Shown here: positions 46,367 to 55,550 of the stretch, piece after piece
Layout of the letters: each line of letters begins with the position of its first letter
Position numbering within the stretch: the stretch's first letter is position 1
Assembly (NCBI RefSeq): GCF_014698795.1
Contig: NZ_JACJTR010000002.1
Coordinates: forward strand, 248,001-312,000
Direction of reading: 5' to 3'
DNA: 64,000 bases
Source of the DNA: Nostoc sp. FACHB-892
Lineage (GTDB): Bacteria > Cyanobacteriota > Cyanobacteriia > Cyanobacteriales > Nostocaceae
The notes under the pieces: generated by a model
Database searches by the model: none
Told to the model about the DNA's origin: nothing
Seen by the model: the letters and a program-made list of their open reading frames with translations, nothing else
Position numbers and translations under genes: made by a program

Positions 46367-46438
46367 GCCAGCATAGCACAGTGGTAGTGCATCCGACTTG
46401 TAATCGGAAGGTCGCGAGTTCAAATCCCGCTGCTGGCT
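46367..46438 (+). tRNA. trnT: tRNA-Thr (anticodon TGT)
   Basis: A 72-nt cloverleaf. The acceptor stem GCCAGCA (46367-46373) pairs with TGCTGGC (46431-46437), with discriminator T. The D arm AGCACAGTGGTAGTGC, anticodon stem CCGAC/GTCGG-like (TCCGACTTGTAATCGGA, anticodon TGT) and T arm GCGAGTTCAAATCCCGC are all present. CCA is not encoded, as is usual in cyanobacteria. Confidence 0.96.
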
Positions 46439-47150
46439 TTAAGTATAAATAAAGATTTGAGTTGTCGATTGTGTAAAGTAATTCAGGTAATTGGCAATTT
46501 ACTGGAGTGCATTATGTCTTAAAACTTCTGGAAGGAAACGAAAGGACAAATTGAACGGGTATCCTCCAGAATATCTTCAAGTTATGCAAAATTAACCTAA
46601 TCTTTTAATCTTTATCCATATACACTGAAACAGATTAAAATAGTAAATCTTTTGTATAGATGGAGTTTATACTAAGCATCACTACATTTTTTACCCTCTT
46701 ATATCATTAAGTATTGTGAGCTTACTTTATGGTATAAACACCTGTAATAACACGAAAGTTTACCAGCCTCTACCTTTCTAGCCTCGACGCTAATATCCGT
46801 AATATCATAGGTCAGAATAGTTAAAAAAGTTTCAGTCGTCAACTATGTTATAATTAGTATGGTTGAGAAATATTTTCGGTCATGTAACTGACTATATATA
46901 GACGCTTCTCCGAATCTAAATCTCTACACCCTTTGATTCTAGAGGTGTTTTATGTCAGTTGCTATTGCCAATCTATGCCTTTAAAGATGAGAGTCTTCAA
47001 GATTGCGAAAACGGAAATTCTGACTTAGCGCAACTTTATTGGAATATTTCGTGTAAAACTGATACATCTGACTGCCCAAAAATGTGCTAGGAGAACGGAG
47101 AAGTTTAGTGTGTCACAAGCCCAGATAATATACAGTTAGTACTTGAACTT
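46439..47150. other. Intergenic region after tRNA-Thr, nothing firm recognised
   Basis: About 710 bp without a convincing gene. A TATAAT-like hexamer occurs at 46849-46854, but no matching -35 box is at the normal spacing. A 10-codon frame at 46952 is too short to support. No tRNA-end duplication indicating an integrated element was found. Confidence 0.4.
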
Positions 47151-47579
47151 ATGCCAACGGAGATAATTACCCGTCCTGAGTCACTCACAGAAGATTGCTT
47201 TTTTACTTATGCCCTTGGGACTGATTTGCACGATACTAATTTGACTGCCCAATATTTACGCAGAATCAGAAAAGAAGATAAACCCTATATCGATATAGCT
47301 GTTTCTCCCAGACCAGGCTATCGATTTGAGGTCTGTCTTATCCCTGTTGAAGGGTTCGCTAAAGAAACAATATTGACAAAAGATGGATTCGCCCAAGCTT
47401 TAGCGATTATTTGTGCTGTATCTAACAAAGCTAGGAAGCGATTTCCGTCAGGAAATGGACAAGAAATTGTCCGGTGTCAATTTAGCAACTTAGCTGATGC
47501 AGTCGCTGTAGCGAACAGATTGTCTGCATTACCCTCTAATATGTATGAAACTCTCGCCAAGCTGCCAAATGCCTTGTGA
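47151..47579 (+). CDS. Conserved hypothetical protein
   Basis: A 142-residue soluble protein with mixed alpha/beta character (KPYIDIAVSPRPGYRFEVCL, FAQALAIICAVSNKARKRF, SNLADAVAVANRLSALP). No signal peptide, membrane helix or catalytic motif is visible, and I do not recognise its family. It is preceded by a long spacer and followed by the DUF3134 gene in the same direction. Codon use and composition look native. Confidence 0.7.
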   Translation: MPTEIITRPESLTEDCFFTYALGTDLHDTNLTAQYLRRIRKEDKPYIDIAVSPRPGYRFEVCLIPVEGFAKETILTKDGFAQALAIICAVSNKARKRFPSGNGQEIVRCQFSNLADAVAVANRLSALPSNMYETLAKLPNAL

Positions 47580-47782
47580 GATGCCGTCCGCTTGAAGATT
47601 TATTTTTTAGGACTGACGTAAAGACATTTTAATGGTAAGTAACTAGACGGACAACAGAATAAAAAACTCAATGGCTCATATTTTATCTATTGAGAAAAGG
47701 CTTGTTATACAAGACTTTTAACCCTAGTGGACAATTTTCCTGTTTTTGCATAGTGATCCATAATTCAAAGTGAGTTTTTTTT

Positions 47783-48016
47783 ATGCCTACAAGTCCTTTG
47801 CGTGAAGAACCTCGTAACCAACGAGCGCCTGTAATTCGTACAAGTAATGAATTTATTCTTTTAGAATGGTTAAAGTCAACTGGTCGTCTAATAGAGCGGG
47901 AACATCAAGAATCTGAGTATCTAAATGAAGTAGAAGAAATTTCAGAAATGATAGACCTTGACGATATCCCTTATGATCATGACGATGATGATGGTGATAT
48001 TGATATAGAAGCCTAG
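47783..48016 (+). CDS. DUF3134 family protein
   Basis: A 77-residue acidic protein that resembles the cyanobacteria-restricted DUF3134 family. LREEPRNQRAPVIR at the N-terminus is followed by LLEWLKSTGRLIERE, then a Glu/Asp-rich C-terminus (DLDDIPYDHDDDDGDID). The function is unknown. A long hairpin lies 80 bp downstream between it and the convergent mltA gene. Confidence 0.82.
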   Translation: MPTSPLREEPRNQRAPVIRTSNEFILLEWLKSTGRLIEREHQESEYLNEVEEISEMIDLDDIPYDHDDDDGDIDIEA

Positions 48017-48095
48017 TAGCGTAATTCGTAATTCGTAATTACTTATCCCAAAGGTTTCATTGATTTGGAATGTGTAATTTATTTACGCTTAAAGG

Positions 48096-48135
48096 CTAAG
48101 ATTCCCGATTTTTTTAGATAAGTTGGGAATCTTAG
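48096..48135. terminator. Bidirectional hairpin between DUF3134 and mltA
   Basis: CTAAGATTCCC (48096-48106) and GGGAATCTTAG (48125-48135) pair over 11 bp with an 18-nt loop that contains TTTTTTT. It lies between convergent genes, where a shared terminator is expected. Confidence 0.65.
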
Positions 48136-48154
48136 TATTAATATGCAAGTTTGT

Positions 48155-49429
48155 TTAATTATTGGACTTGATTAATAGATAAAATAATTGTCCATTGCTA
48201 ACTGTGACACCAGCGCGATCACCTGCTATTTTACCAGTACCTAAAAAATAATCTACCCTGCCTGCACCTTTAATTGCGCCTCCGGCATCTTGGTCAAGAA
48301 CATAGCGGCTAACGATGCGCTCCTCCATCTTTCCGGTAAGATTAATAAAGGGAATAGAAGCGCGAATCAACGCTAAAGCACCAGGAGGCATGAGGGATTT
48401 ATCTGTAGCGATAGAACGCTCTGCTGTTAGTGGTACGTTGATAGAACCTTGCGCTGGTTTCCCGTGGTTTTCTTGAAAAAAAACAAAACTGCGATCGCGC
48501 GGAATATAAGTATTTAATTCTTGGGGATGCTTTTGGAAATAGTCGAGAATAATTGGCATAGTCATACCTTCTAGTGGTAATTTGCCATCATTCGCTAATT
48601 CTCGCCCAATACTTTTGTAGTTATAAGCGATATTACCCGCATAGCCGATTGTTGTCTGAGTACCATCGGGAAGCTGAAGTCGCGCTGAACCTTGAATTTG
48701 AGCTAGATATGGTTCAAGGCGATCGCGAAACCAAAACAACTCTAATCCTCGCAACTTCCCTTTTGCACCTTGTAAACCATCTGCTCCTTCTAACTCTTCG
48801 CGGGTAGGATGAGGCCTACTCCAAGAGTTTAAATCAGGAGGTAATCGATAAACAGGATAACGATATTCTGCTGTGGGGACGCGGCTGGCTGCATAAAGTG
48901 GTTCATAATAGGCGGTGAATAAAACGGAACCTTTGGTGTCTTTACCAACTGATTGGTAAAGAACAAATTCCCGCTCGATGGCTTGGTGTAATTCTGTTGC
49001 AGAATTAGTTGTTGATAGGAGTTCGCGGAATCTTTTCAAGCTTTTAAAGACGCGATCGCGCGTAATCCCAGCCACCTGATAGTTTTGATAAGCAGCTCCA
49101 GCATTAGCCGTTTGCAGGTATTGGAGACTGCGAGCGATCGCACTCACCAGCGCCTTTTTGTCTGGTATTTCTCCATAGATAACCTCATCCAAACAAGAGA
49201 TATCACCTTGACAACAAGTTATTGGTAACCTCTGAATTAATGGTGATTTTTGATTTTCAGCAGTCAAGGAAATTGGTATATCCCACTTTTTCACCTGACA
49301 TTCTGGCGAAATGAGTTCCCGACGCGCCAAAGATTCCATACGTACCAGGAAAATTGACAAAATTACAGGGAAGCTGATGGCGATAACTTTGTTAAACTTT
49401 CCTAAACCAGTAAGTATTTTTTTCATCAA
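48155..49429 (-). CDS. mltA: Membrane-bound lytic murein transglycosylase A
   Basis: A 424-residue MltA homologue that would cleave peptidoglycan glycan strands with 1,6-anhydro ring formation. A hydrophobic N-terminal segment (VIAISFPVILSIFLV, about 14-28) serves as signal or anchor. The MltA barrel domain contains VLFTAYYEPLYAAS near 165-178. The C-terminal 3D domain has SRYVLDQDAGGAIKGAGRVD, with the Asp residues used in catalysis, and ends DRAGVTVSNGQLFYLL. No lipobox Cys is seen. Confidence 0.93.
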   Translation of the reverse strand: MMKKILTGLGKFNKVIAISFPVILSIFLVRMESLARRELISPECQVKKWDIPISLTAENQKSPLIQRLPITCCQGDISCLDEVIYGEIPDKKALVSAIARSLQYLQTANAGAAYQNYQVAGITRDRVFKSLKRFRELLSTTNSATELHQAIEREFVLYQSVGKDTKGSVLFTAYYEPLYAASRVPTAEYRYPVYRLPPDLNSWSRPHPTREELEGADGLQGAKGKLRGLELFWFRDRLEPYLAQIQGSARLQLPDGTQTTIGYAGNIAYNYKSIGRELANDGKLPLEGMTMPIILDYFQKHPQELNTYIPRDRSFVFFQENHGKPAQGSINVPLTAERSIATDKSLMPPGALALIRASIPFINLTGKMEERIVSRYVLDQDAGGAIKGAGRVDYFLGTGKIAGDRAGVTVSNGQLFYLLIKSNN

Positions 49430-49542
49430 AATTCAAATTTCTGAGATTATCCCACTTCCCTCAAATTCAAAAATAATGTAATTATTTAACAATACCAAAA
49501 TCTTTCCCCACTCCCCACTCCCTATTTCCTACTCCCCACTTC

Positions 49543-50895
49543 TTATTCATTCATATTACGATAAGTAGCAACTGCTGAAGGCGATATTCGGTTTAAATAC
49601 CGGAATATCCAGTATTTAAAAATTGTATCTAAAATCACTGGGAATGTAGCAATAAATAAGAAGATAAAATCCCGATTTGCTGGTAATCCCCAATGACGCG
49701 ATACACCTTCTAGAAGTACTTCCCAGCCATGAGGAGAGTGAAAACCTACAAATATATCGGTAAACAAAATAATGATAAATGCTTTAGCACTATCACTAAG
49801 TCCATAGACAATATGATCAAAGAAATCTTTGATCACAGCAATAGAAGATTTACTGACGACTAAAAGCCAGATAAAAGCAACCACTGAAAACATATCTGCA
49901 AAAACATTTTTGATAGCATTAGAACTTTCGTGGCGAAATTCTTCAGCAAGCCCAACAGCTCTCTTTTTCAGTTCAACTTCAATCTGATCAGGTAACAACG
50001 GGGGGGCATTTCTAATGAGATTTTCAAACTTGAGCTTTTCTTCAAATCTTTGTAATTCTACAAGAGCTTCTTCTTCCATTTCGGGATTGAGGAATATCTG
50101 TATTTGCTCATTGTGTCTAAACTCCTCAACAAGTGGCCCTACTACGAAAGCTTTTGCTATTTGATGCGTTAGAAGTGGTACGATAATTAATAGTAAAATA
50201 AACCTGATAGATATAATTGTTCTTCTTTGAGCTTGACGAAAATTATGAATTACCTCTTGTTCAGAATTAGGGTCTAATTCAACTTGCAGGCGAGTGATAG
50301 TACTCAATATAGAGCGTGGTAAAACGCCCATAGTATCGGCTTTAAGCTTTGATTTTGGTTTCTTGTCCGAGTCTATAGTTGGTATTTTAGGCGGTACTGT
50401 TGGAGTATTGACAAGCAGCGAATTATCATCAGATATCACATTAGCTGGTATATTTGGAGGTTTGACTATTAAAGCTTTAGAAGTTATTTGAGCAGAAGTT
50501 GTTGTGTATTTGGATATAACTTGATCGATAAAGTTTAGCTTTTCCAAAACCAAAGAAGGGCTGAGATGCTCGATACCTGCTTTCTGAGCAGCTTTTTGAT
50601 TCTCTTCATTTAAAAACCAACGGCTTGCTCTAAACTCTGTTAGCCGCATTTTGGCAGTCTTTAATAGCTTATTTAGGTCTGACTCAAAATAATCCATTAC
50701 GCTGTTGCTGTACATGGCTGAGTCAATGTCTATTTTATTACCATTGAAATGCTTATTTTCTATTTCCTTAATCTTTAATGCTGCATCGTAAGCTTGATGT
50801 AAAGAACGTTCAGGAGTCTGTAAGTACCATCGGTAAGTATCAAGTAGAAAAGAATAGATTTTTTGGCTAAAAACAGAGTTTTTCATTGGAGACAA
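49543..50895 (-). CDS. pcxA: Proton extrusion protein PcxA (CemA homologue)
   Basis: A 450-residue cytoplasmic-membrane protein related to chloroplast CemA. PcxA is needed for light-induced proton extrusion and indirectly for inorganic carbon or nitrogen use. The N-terminal 220 residues are soluble and partly coiled. Four hydrophobic helices follow in the second half (ISIRFILLLIIVPLLTHQIA, VAFIWLLVVSKSSIAVI, AFIIILFTDIFVGFHSP, FIFLFIATFPVILDTIFKYW). Family features include LTHQIAKAFVVGP and FVGFHSPHGWEVLLE. It is longer than CemA because of the N-terminal extension, as in other cyanobacteria. It diverges from the P-loop gene at 50974. Confidence 0.93.
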   Translation of the reverse strand: MSPMKNSVFSQKIYSFLLDTYRWYLQTPERSLHQAYDAALKIKEIENKHFNGNKIDIDSAMYSNSVMDYFESDLNKLLKTAKMRLTEFRASRWFLNEENQKAAQKAGIEHLSPSLVLEKLNFIDQVISKYTTTSAQITSKALIVKPPNIPANVISDDNSLLVNTPTVPPKIPTIDSDKKPKSKLKADTMGVLPRSILSTITRLQVELDPNSEQEVIHNFRQAQRRTIISIRFILLLIIVPLLTHQIAKAFVVGPLVEEFRHNEQIQIFLNPEMEEEALVELQRFEEKLKFENLIRNAPPLLPDQIEVELKKRAVGLAEEFRHESSNAIKNVFADMFSVVAFIWLLVVSKSSIAVIKDFFDHIVYGLSDSAKAFIIILFTDIFVGFHSPHGWEVLLEGVSRHWGLPANRDFIFLFIATFPVILDTIFKYWIFRYLNRISPSAVATYRNMNE

Positions 50896-50973
50896 TCATC
50901 CAGCATTGTTTGGTGATTCTTAACCTTAAGTTAACGCACGAGGTATATTAACAAATCTATAAGGAGAGAGTTT

Positions 50974-53157
50974 GTGATTTCTCATTCGGTTTGGATTGTT
51001 GGCAATAGCCGCAGTGGTAAGACGACTCGCTTGGTAGAGCAATTTTGTAGTTGGGTACAACCTGATGAACAGTACTGTGAATCATTTTATACTAAAAAAC
51101 AAGTGCGTAAGAAAGGCGTTCATATACCCGAATTTTTATATCTTAAACAAACAGAACCAGGAGTTTTAGTCTTAGCTGCCAATGATGATAATCGTCGAGA
51201 ATTGGGAGATATAATCGTTACATCAACATTAGGGAAATATCCGGTGCGTGCCAAGACACCGCTAGGTTTTTTCCAAGATGAAGTTATTTTATTTTGGCCG
51301 TTGCTAATTAACTCGTTGAATTTAAAAGCACAGTTTCCGGTAAGATTGCGGCCAGAAACAGAGCAAGAATTAGCAACTAAACTCTGGCGTTCCCAATTAG
51401 ACGAAGAAATTTTACGGATTGCGGGAGTGAATGAGTCTCGCTTGGTGCGTCGCATTCTAGACTTGTTGCAACTAGCTGCTTACAGTGGTGTACATTGCGA
51501 AGATATTGCCCAGATTTTGACAAGGGGTCTGGGGGAAAATACTACAACTTTAGAGCCGGAATTTTTGGCATCTTTGCTACTAGATTGGCGTAACTGGTGT
51601 TTAGAAAGGGGGTTACTAACTTATGGCATTATTACCGAACTCTATAGTCAATATTTGTTAAGCGATCGCAACTACCAAGAACATCTAGTTAAACGCTATC
51701 AGGCGGTATTAGCAGATGATGTAGATGATTATCCTAGCGTAGCGCGTCTTTTGTTTGAGTTGCTATTAGATCAAGGTGCAGTCGGGGCGTTTAGCTACAA
51801 TCCCGACGGTGCAGTGCGATTAGGGTTAGGAGCAGATCCTAACTACCTAGAAGGGCTAGCAGAACGCTGTCGAGTAGAAATCTTGGCTGGGCCACCTCCA
51901 GAGTCTCTTGGTGAGCAAGCTAAACAGATGGTGGAATTAGTCACAGAACCAATGGTGCTGTTTAGCTTACCTGAGATTGTGCATTCAATTCAAACCACCT
52001 CCCGCGCCCAGCTATTGCGACAAACAGCAGAGGTAATTGCTAATGCTATCCAATCACAGCAAGTCGAAGCAGAAGAAGTAGCGATTATTGCACCGGGTTT
52101 AGATGCGATCGCTCGTTATACTCTAGTAGAAATCCTCATCAAGCAAAATATCCAAGTCCAATCGCTCAATGACCAACGTCCCCTAATTAGTTCACCCGTC
52201 ATTCGCGCATTACTCACCATGTTGGCACTAGTTTATCCCGGCTTAGGCCGCCTCGTAGACCGGGATGCCGTGGCAGAAATGCTGGTTGTATTGAGCAGGA
52301 AACAGCAAGCACCAGAAAGCTCCTCACTTCTAACTCCTAACTTCTCACTTACCACTGATATTGACCCGGTACGCGCTGGTTTGATTGCAGATTACTGCTT
52401 TGTACCGCATCCCGATCATCCCAACTTGTTGCCAGTGTCAGCCTTCGAGCGTTGGGATAGAATCGGCTATGCAGCTACTACAGCCTATAATGAGATATTA
52501 CAGTGGCTAGAACAGCAGCGATCGCAACAAGAACTGCGTTTAATTCCCAGTCCTATTTCCCTTTTAGACAGAGCAATTCAACGCTTTTTGTGGAATGGTA
52601 GCAATCTTCCCTACGAACAACTAGCAGCACTGCGGGAATTATTAGAAACCGCCCAACACTACTGGGAAATTGACACCAGATTACGACAAATTGCCCCAGC
52701 TGAGACAACGCCTCACACAACTCTTATCGAATTCATTCAATTACTGCGACGTGGTACAATCACTGCCAACCCTTACCCTGTGCGTCCCATAGGTGGAGCA
52801 AGAAAGGCCGTTACCTTAGCAACTATATTTCAATACCGATCTAGTAGGCGATCGCACCGTTGGCATTTTTGGCTGGATGCTGGTTCACCCCTGTGGGCTA
52901 AAGGTGGTGCAGCAACTTTGTTTGGTGCGCCGTTTTTCCTGCGAGACAGGTTAGGCGAACCTTGGACAGCAGAAGATGAGAAATTGGCAGAAGAACAACG
53001 ACTGCGAAGAATCTTGACAGATTTATTGTCTCGTGTATCCGAGAGAGTTTATTTGTGTCACAGCGATTTAGCCGTAAATGGACAAGAACAATTAGGTCCG
53101 CTGTTACCCTTAGTGAATGCTTGTGTGACGGTTATTTCTGAGGCTACTGCTAAGTAA
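50974..53157 (+). CDS. P-loop recombinase/helicase-like protein (AddB-like)
   Basis: A 727-residue cyanobacterial protein with Walker A at the N-terminus (WIVGNSRSGKTTRLVEQF, about 7-24). A UvrD/AddB-like arrangement follows: a helical domain (RILDLLQLAAYSGVH), VLADDVDDYPSVARLLFELL as a Walker-B-like strand near 248-267, and later EEVAIIAPGLDAIARY and LIKQNIQVQSLNDQRPLISS, as in the third and fourth domains of inactive AddB-type helicases. It probably acts in recombination or repair. A strong AAGGAG lies before the GTG start. Residues around 450-460 (SSLLTPNFSL) are translated TAACTCC-type repeat text (52320-52350). Confidence 0.75.
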   Translation: MISHSVWIVGNSRSGKTTRLVEQFCSWVQPDEQYCESFYTKKQVRKKGVHIPEFLYLKQTEPGVLVLAANDDNRRELGDIIVTSTLGKYPVRAKTPLGFFQDEVILFWPLLINSLNLKAQFPVRLRPETEQELATKLWRSQLDEEILRIAGVNESRLVRRILDLLQLAAYSGVHCEDIAQILTRGLGENTTTLEPEFLASLLLDWRNWCLERGLLTYGIITELYSQYLLSDRNYQEHLVKRYQAVLADDVDDYPSVARLLFELLLDQGAVGAFSYNPDGAVRLGLGADPNYLEGLAERCRVEILAGPPPESLGEQAKQMVELVTEPMVLFSLPEIVHSIQTTSRAQLLRQTAEVIANAIQSQQVEAEEVAIIAPGLDAIARYTLVEILIKQNIQVQSLNDQRPLISSPVIRALLTMLALVYPGLGRLVDRDAVAEMLVVLSRKQQAPESSSLLTPNFSLTTDIDPVRAGLIADYCFVPHPDHPNLLPVSAFERWDRIGYAATTAYNEILQWLEQQRSQQELRLIPSPISLLDRAIQRFLWNGSNLPYEQLAALRELLETAQHYWEIDTRLRQIAPAETTPHTTLIEFIQLLRRGTITANPYPVRPIGGARKAVTLATIFQYRSSRRSHRWHFWLDAGSPLWAKGGAATLFGAPFFLRDRLGEPWTAEDEKLAEEQRLRRILTDLLSRVSERVYLCHSDLAVNGQEQLGPLLPLVNACVTVISEATAK

Positions 53158-53160
53158 AGC

Positions 53161-53700
53161 TCAGATCCCCAACTTCTTTAAAAAGTCGGGGATATTGTTG
53201 TAAAATATTTGTTTGTATTGGGTAGTAATTGTCGCTTTTTTAATATTAAAGCTTGGGGTTGATCTTTGCAAATTTCGCGACTGTGGTTGAATTGGAACAG
53301 GAAAACGACCGGGGACTTGATCGCGCCTTAAGAGTAAAGGAATACTGAGAATTCCCAAAATAATTACTACTCCGGTCATTATCCAAACCATTAACCTATT
53401 TGGTTTATAATCTGCTCGTTCAATTTGCCAGAAAACTTGATTGTATCGCCACGCAGCTAACGCAACAGTCAAAATTCCAGAAATTACCAAAGCCAAACCC
53501 AAATTTTCCGAAGTGGATAATGGATTTACCGGAGGTTCCTGTTGAGTAATAGCAATATTCAACTGGCGCAGAAATATACCAAATCGCGCGATCGCAAAAC
53601 CAAAGCTAATCAATGCGATAGAAGTGCGTAGCCAAGCAAGAAAAGTACGTTCGTTCGCTTGATGCTCCCTTTGACGATCAATTTTTGGTATTTTATCCAT
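53161..53700 (-). CDS. DUF202 (YidH-like) membrane protein with extended tail
   Basis: A 179-residue protein. The DUF202 core (1-126) has the family start REHQANERTFLAWLRTSIAL, where the conserved Asn-Glu-Arg-Thr-x-Leu-Ala-Trp is diagnostic. Three membrane helices follow (about 27-45, 68-85, 106-124). Residues 127-179 have no DUF202 counterpart and end in NIPDFLKKLGI, which is encoded by a terminator-like hairpin (53165-53193). The tail is probably an extension acquired by loss of an earlier stop. Only three bases separate its stop from that of the convergent gene. Confidence 0.86.
   Translation of the reverse strand: MDKIPKIDRQREHQANERTFLAWLRTSIALISFGFAIARFGIFLRQLNIAITQQEPPVNPLSTSENLGLALVISGILTVALAAWRYNQVFWQIERADYKPNRLMVWIMTGVVIILGILSIPLLLRRDQVPGRFPVPIQPQSRNLQRSTPSFNIKKATITTQYKQIFYNNIPDFLKKLGI
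53165..53193. terminator. Hairpin at the convergent gene ends, inside DUF202 coding sequence
   Basis: ATCCCC (53165-53170) pairs with GGGGAT (53188-53193), and ACTT with AAGT inside it, leaving a 7-nt A/T loop. This sequence type (GATCCCCGACTT...) is a common terminator-like element in Nostoc. No strong T-run follows. Confidence 0.6.
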
Positions 53701-53896
53701 GAGTATCTTCTAACGCCAATTTACCTTTGAAAAGTTTCATAATTTCATAATATTGATGAATAGGATGGACTAGCGCCACAAGGTTAACAAAGCCCATTGA
53801 AGTAAAAGCCTGTACTTAGGACTCTGAGAAAACCCCAAGCGATCGCGAGAATCTTTAGAATAGTAAATAAGGTAAAGATATATATCATCAAAATCA

Positions 53897-54565
53897 ATGG
53901 GACTATTCGGATTTGGCAAAAAGTCAGTTATGCCCACACCTGAAGAAGCTTTGTCAGGAAGGGCACAATCTATGTCAGTACCCGCAGATCATTATGTCAA
54001 CAAGAATCCCTTAACACCTCCTTATCCCGATGGATTAGAGAAGGCAATTTTTGGCTTGGGCTGTTTTTGGGGTGCAGAACGCAAATTCTGGCAACTTAAA
54101 GGAGTTTACACCACCGCAGTAGGTTACGCTGCTGGGTTCACACCCAATCCCACCTATGAAGAGGTATGTAGTGGGCGAACAGGTCACAATGAAGTGGTGT
54201 TGGTTGTGTTTGATCCTAAAGTAATTAGTTATGCCGAACTGCTCAAAGTCTTTTGGGAAAGCCATAATCCTACCCAAGGGATGCGCCAAGGTAATGATGC
54301 TGGCACTCAATACCGTTCGGGAATTTATGTGTATTCTGAAAGCCAAAAGCAGCTAGCAGAAGCATCGCGGGAAGCTTATCAGGAAGCCCTCAACGGTGCT
54401 GGTTATGGCAAGATTACGACAGAAATCTTGGATGCACCGGAATTCTATTACGCAGAAGCTTACCATCAGCAATACCTGGCCAAAAATCCTAACGGGTATT
54501 GTGGTTTGGGAGGGACAAATGTTTCTTGTCCCGTGGGTGTAGTTGAATCGCAAGTTAGTGGTTAG
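53897..54565 (+). CDS. msrA: Peptide methionine sulfoxide reductase MsrA
   Basis: The 222-residue MsrA reduces methionine-S-sulfoxide in oxidised proteins. The active-site motif is [13 protein letters not shown], with catalytic Cys near residue 55. Other family blocks are [50 protein letters not shown] and [18 protein letters not shown]. The last of these carries a possible resolving Cys, with another in VSCPVG. The N-terminal 40 residues are extra, as in many cyanobacterial MsrA proteins. Two hairpins follow the gene. Confidence 0.96.
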   Translation: MGLFGFGKKSVMPTPEEALSGRAQSMSVPADHYVNKNPLTPPYPDGLEKAIFGLGCFWGAERKFWQLKGVYTTAVGYAAGFTPNPTYEEVCSGRTGHNEVVLVVFDPKVISYAELLKVFWESHNPTQGMRQGNDAGTQYRSGIYVYSESQKQLAEASREAYQEALNGAGYGKITTEILDAPEFYYAEAYHQQYLAKNPNGYCGLGGTNVSCPVGVVESQVSG

Positions 54566-54620
54566 AAATAGAGTTGGTGGGGTAGTCAACTTAACATGAG
54601 TTCGACGAACCTCTCCCTGC

Positions 54621-54676
54621 CTTGAACTAAAGTTCAAGTCTATCCCTCTCCAACTCGGAGAGGGATATCTTTTGTT
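54621..54676 (+). terminator. Terminator hairpins after msrA
   Basis: CTTGAAC-TAAA-GTTCAAG (54621-54638) is followed by TATCCCTCTCC (54641-54651) paired with GGAGAGGGATA (54657-54667) over a 5-nt loop. TCTTTTGTTT comes straight after, making a good intrinsic-type terminator 56 bp past the stop. Confidence 0.8.
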
Positions 54677-54860
54677 TAGTTAAGAATATTTGTAGTTGAG
54701 GCTTTGCTAAACCCAACAAACCCCGTAAATTGATTATCTACAGCTAAAAAATTTAATAACGAATCGCTTGGCTATGACAGTTTCATAGGGTGTATTAGCA
54801 CGAAAATACCGAAAGTATTGGGATGGTGCATTAGCCAAAGGCATAACGCACCCTACAAGA

Positions 54861-55487
54861 TTACGAATTACGAATTAAATGAGCTATGCGTTTTAACACT
54901 TTGACAACAGTATGTAGGTCATCCCCACGATTTAGTGACAGTGTGTAAGATAATGCATATCTTGGTGTACCCTGTTTCATCAACTTAATAAATTGAAATT
55001 CCCGACCATTGATCACAAAACCAAATGTAGGTTTATCATTACCAGCATTAGCCACCATATAAGCTAATGCTTGAGGAATTCCTACCTCCAAAGAATAATC
55101 TGCTCGTTTTGCTTCAATAACAAGAACCCAAAATGGAGGATGGAACACCAGGATGTCAATACGTCCTCTGATAATCGTGCCTTCGTCTTCAGAAGAGATT
55201 TTTACCTCGTGTTCTGAGGCAATGTAGAAAGGCGGTTGATAAAAACCTGCTAAACGCAATAGTGGAAATAGCACCACCATTTTGACTAGAGGTTCCAAAA
55301 CAGGATATTTCGATAGATGCAAATATTCTGCCTTGACTTCGTTGAGAGATTCCTTTTCTAAGTCCCTCAACTCAGGTAAATCATGCCGCCATTCTGAAAA
55401 AAAATCTTCGTTGTCTGCAAGTTGTAGGCCAAATTCATCAATCAGTTGGGCTAGGGTGATATCTTTTCCTTGAAGAATTTGAACCAT
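54861..55487 (-). CDS. Type I restriction subunit R N-terminal-like nuclease domain protein
   Basis: A 208-residue single-domain protein that resembles the HsdR N-terminal nuclease-like domain found alone in many cyanobacteria. A PD-(D/E)XK-like arrangement is visible: GRIDILVFHP (Asp) followed by FWVLVIEAKRADYSLEVGIP (Glu-x-Lys), then a helix QALAYMVANAG and GFVINGREFQF. No helicase or methylase gene accompanies it, so it is not a complete type I system. It may be a solitary nuclease or have lost activity. Confidence 0.8.
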   Translation of the reverse strand: MVQILQGKDITLAQLIDEFGLQLADNEDFFSEWRHDLPELRDLEKESLNEVKAEYLHLSKYPVLEPLVKMVVLFPLLRLAGFYQPPFYIASEHEVKISSEDEGTIIRGRIDILVFHPPFWVLVIEAKRADYSLEVGIPQALAYMVANAGNDKPTFGFVINGREFQFIKLMKQGTPRYALSYTLSLNRGDDLHTVVKVLKRIAHLIRNS

Positions 55488-55550
55488 TTGTAAACCCTTA
55501 TACTTATCTGCCTAAAAAATCTTCGCTTGATATTTACCCAAAAGACTGAC

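Noticed and set aside
46367..46438. tRNA-Thr as the attachment site of the Dnd island
   Set aside because: argF and lexA, which are core genes, lie between the tRNA and the island, and I see no duplicated tRNA 3' end at the other edge.
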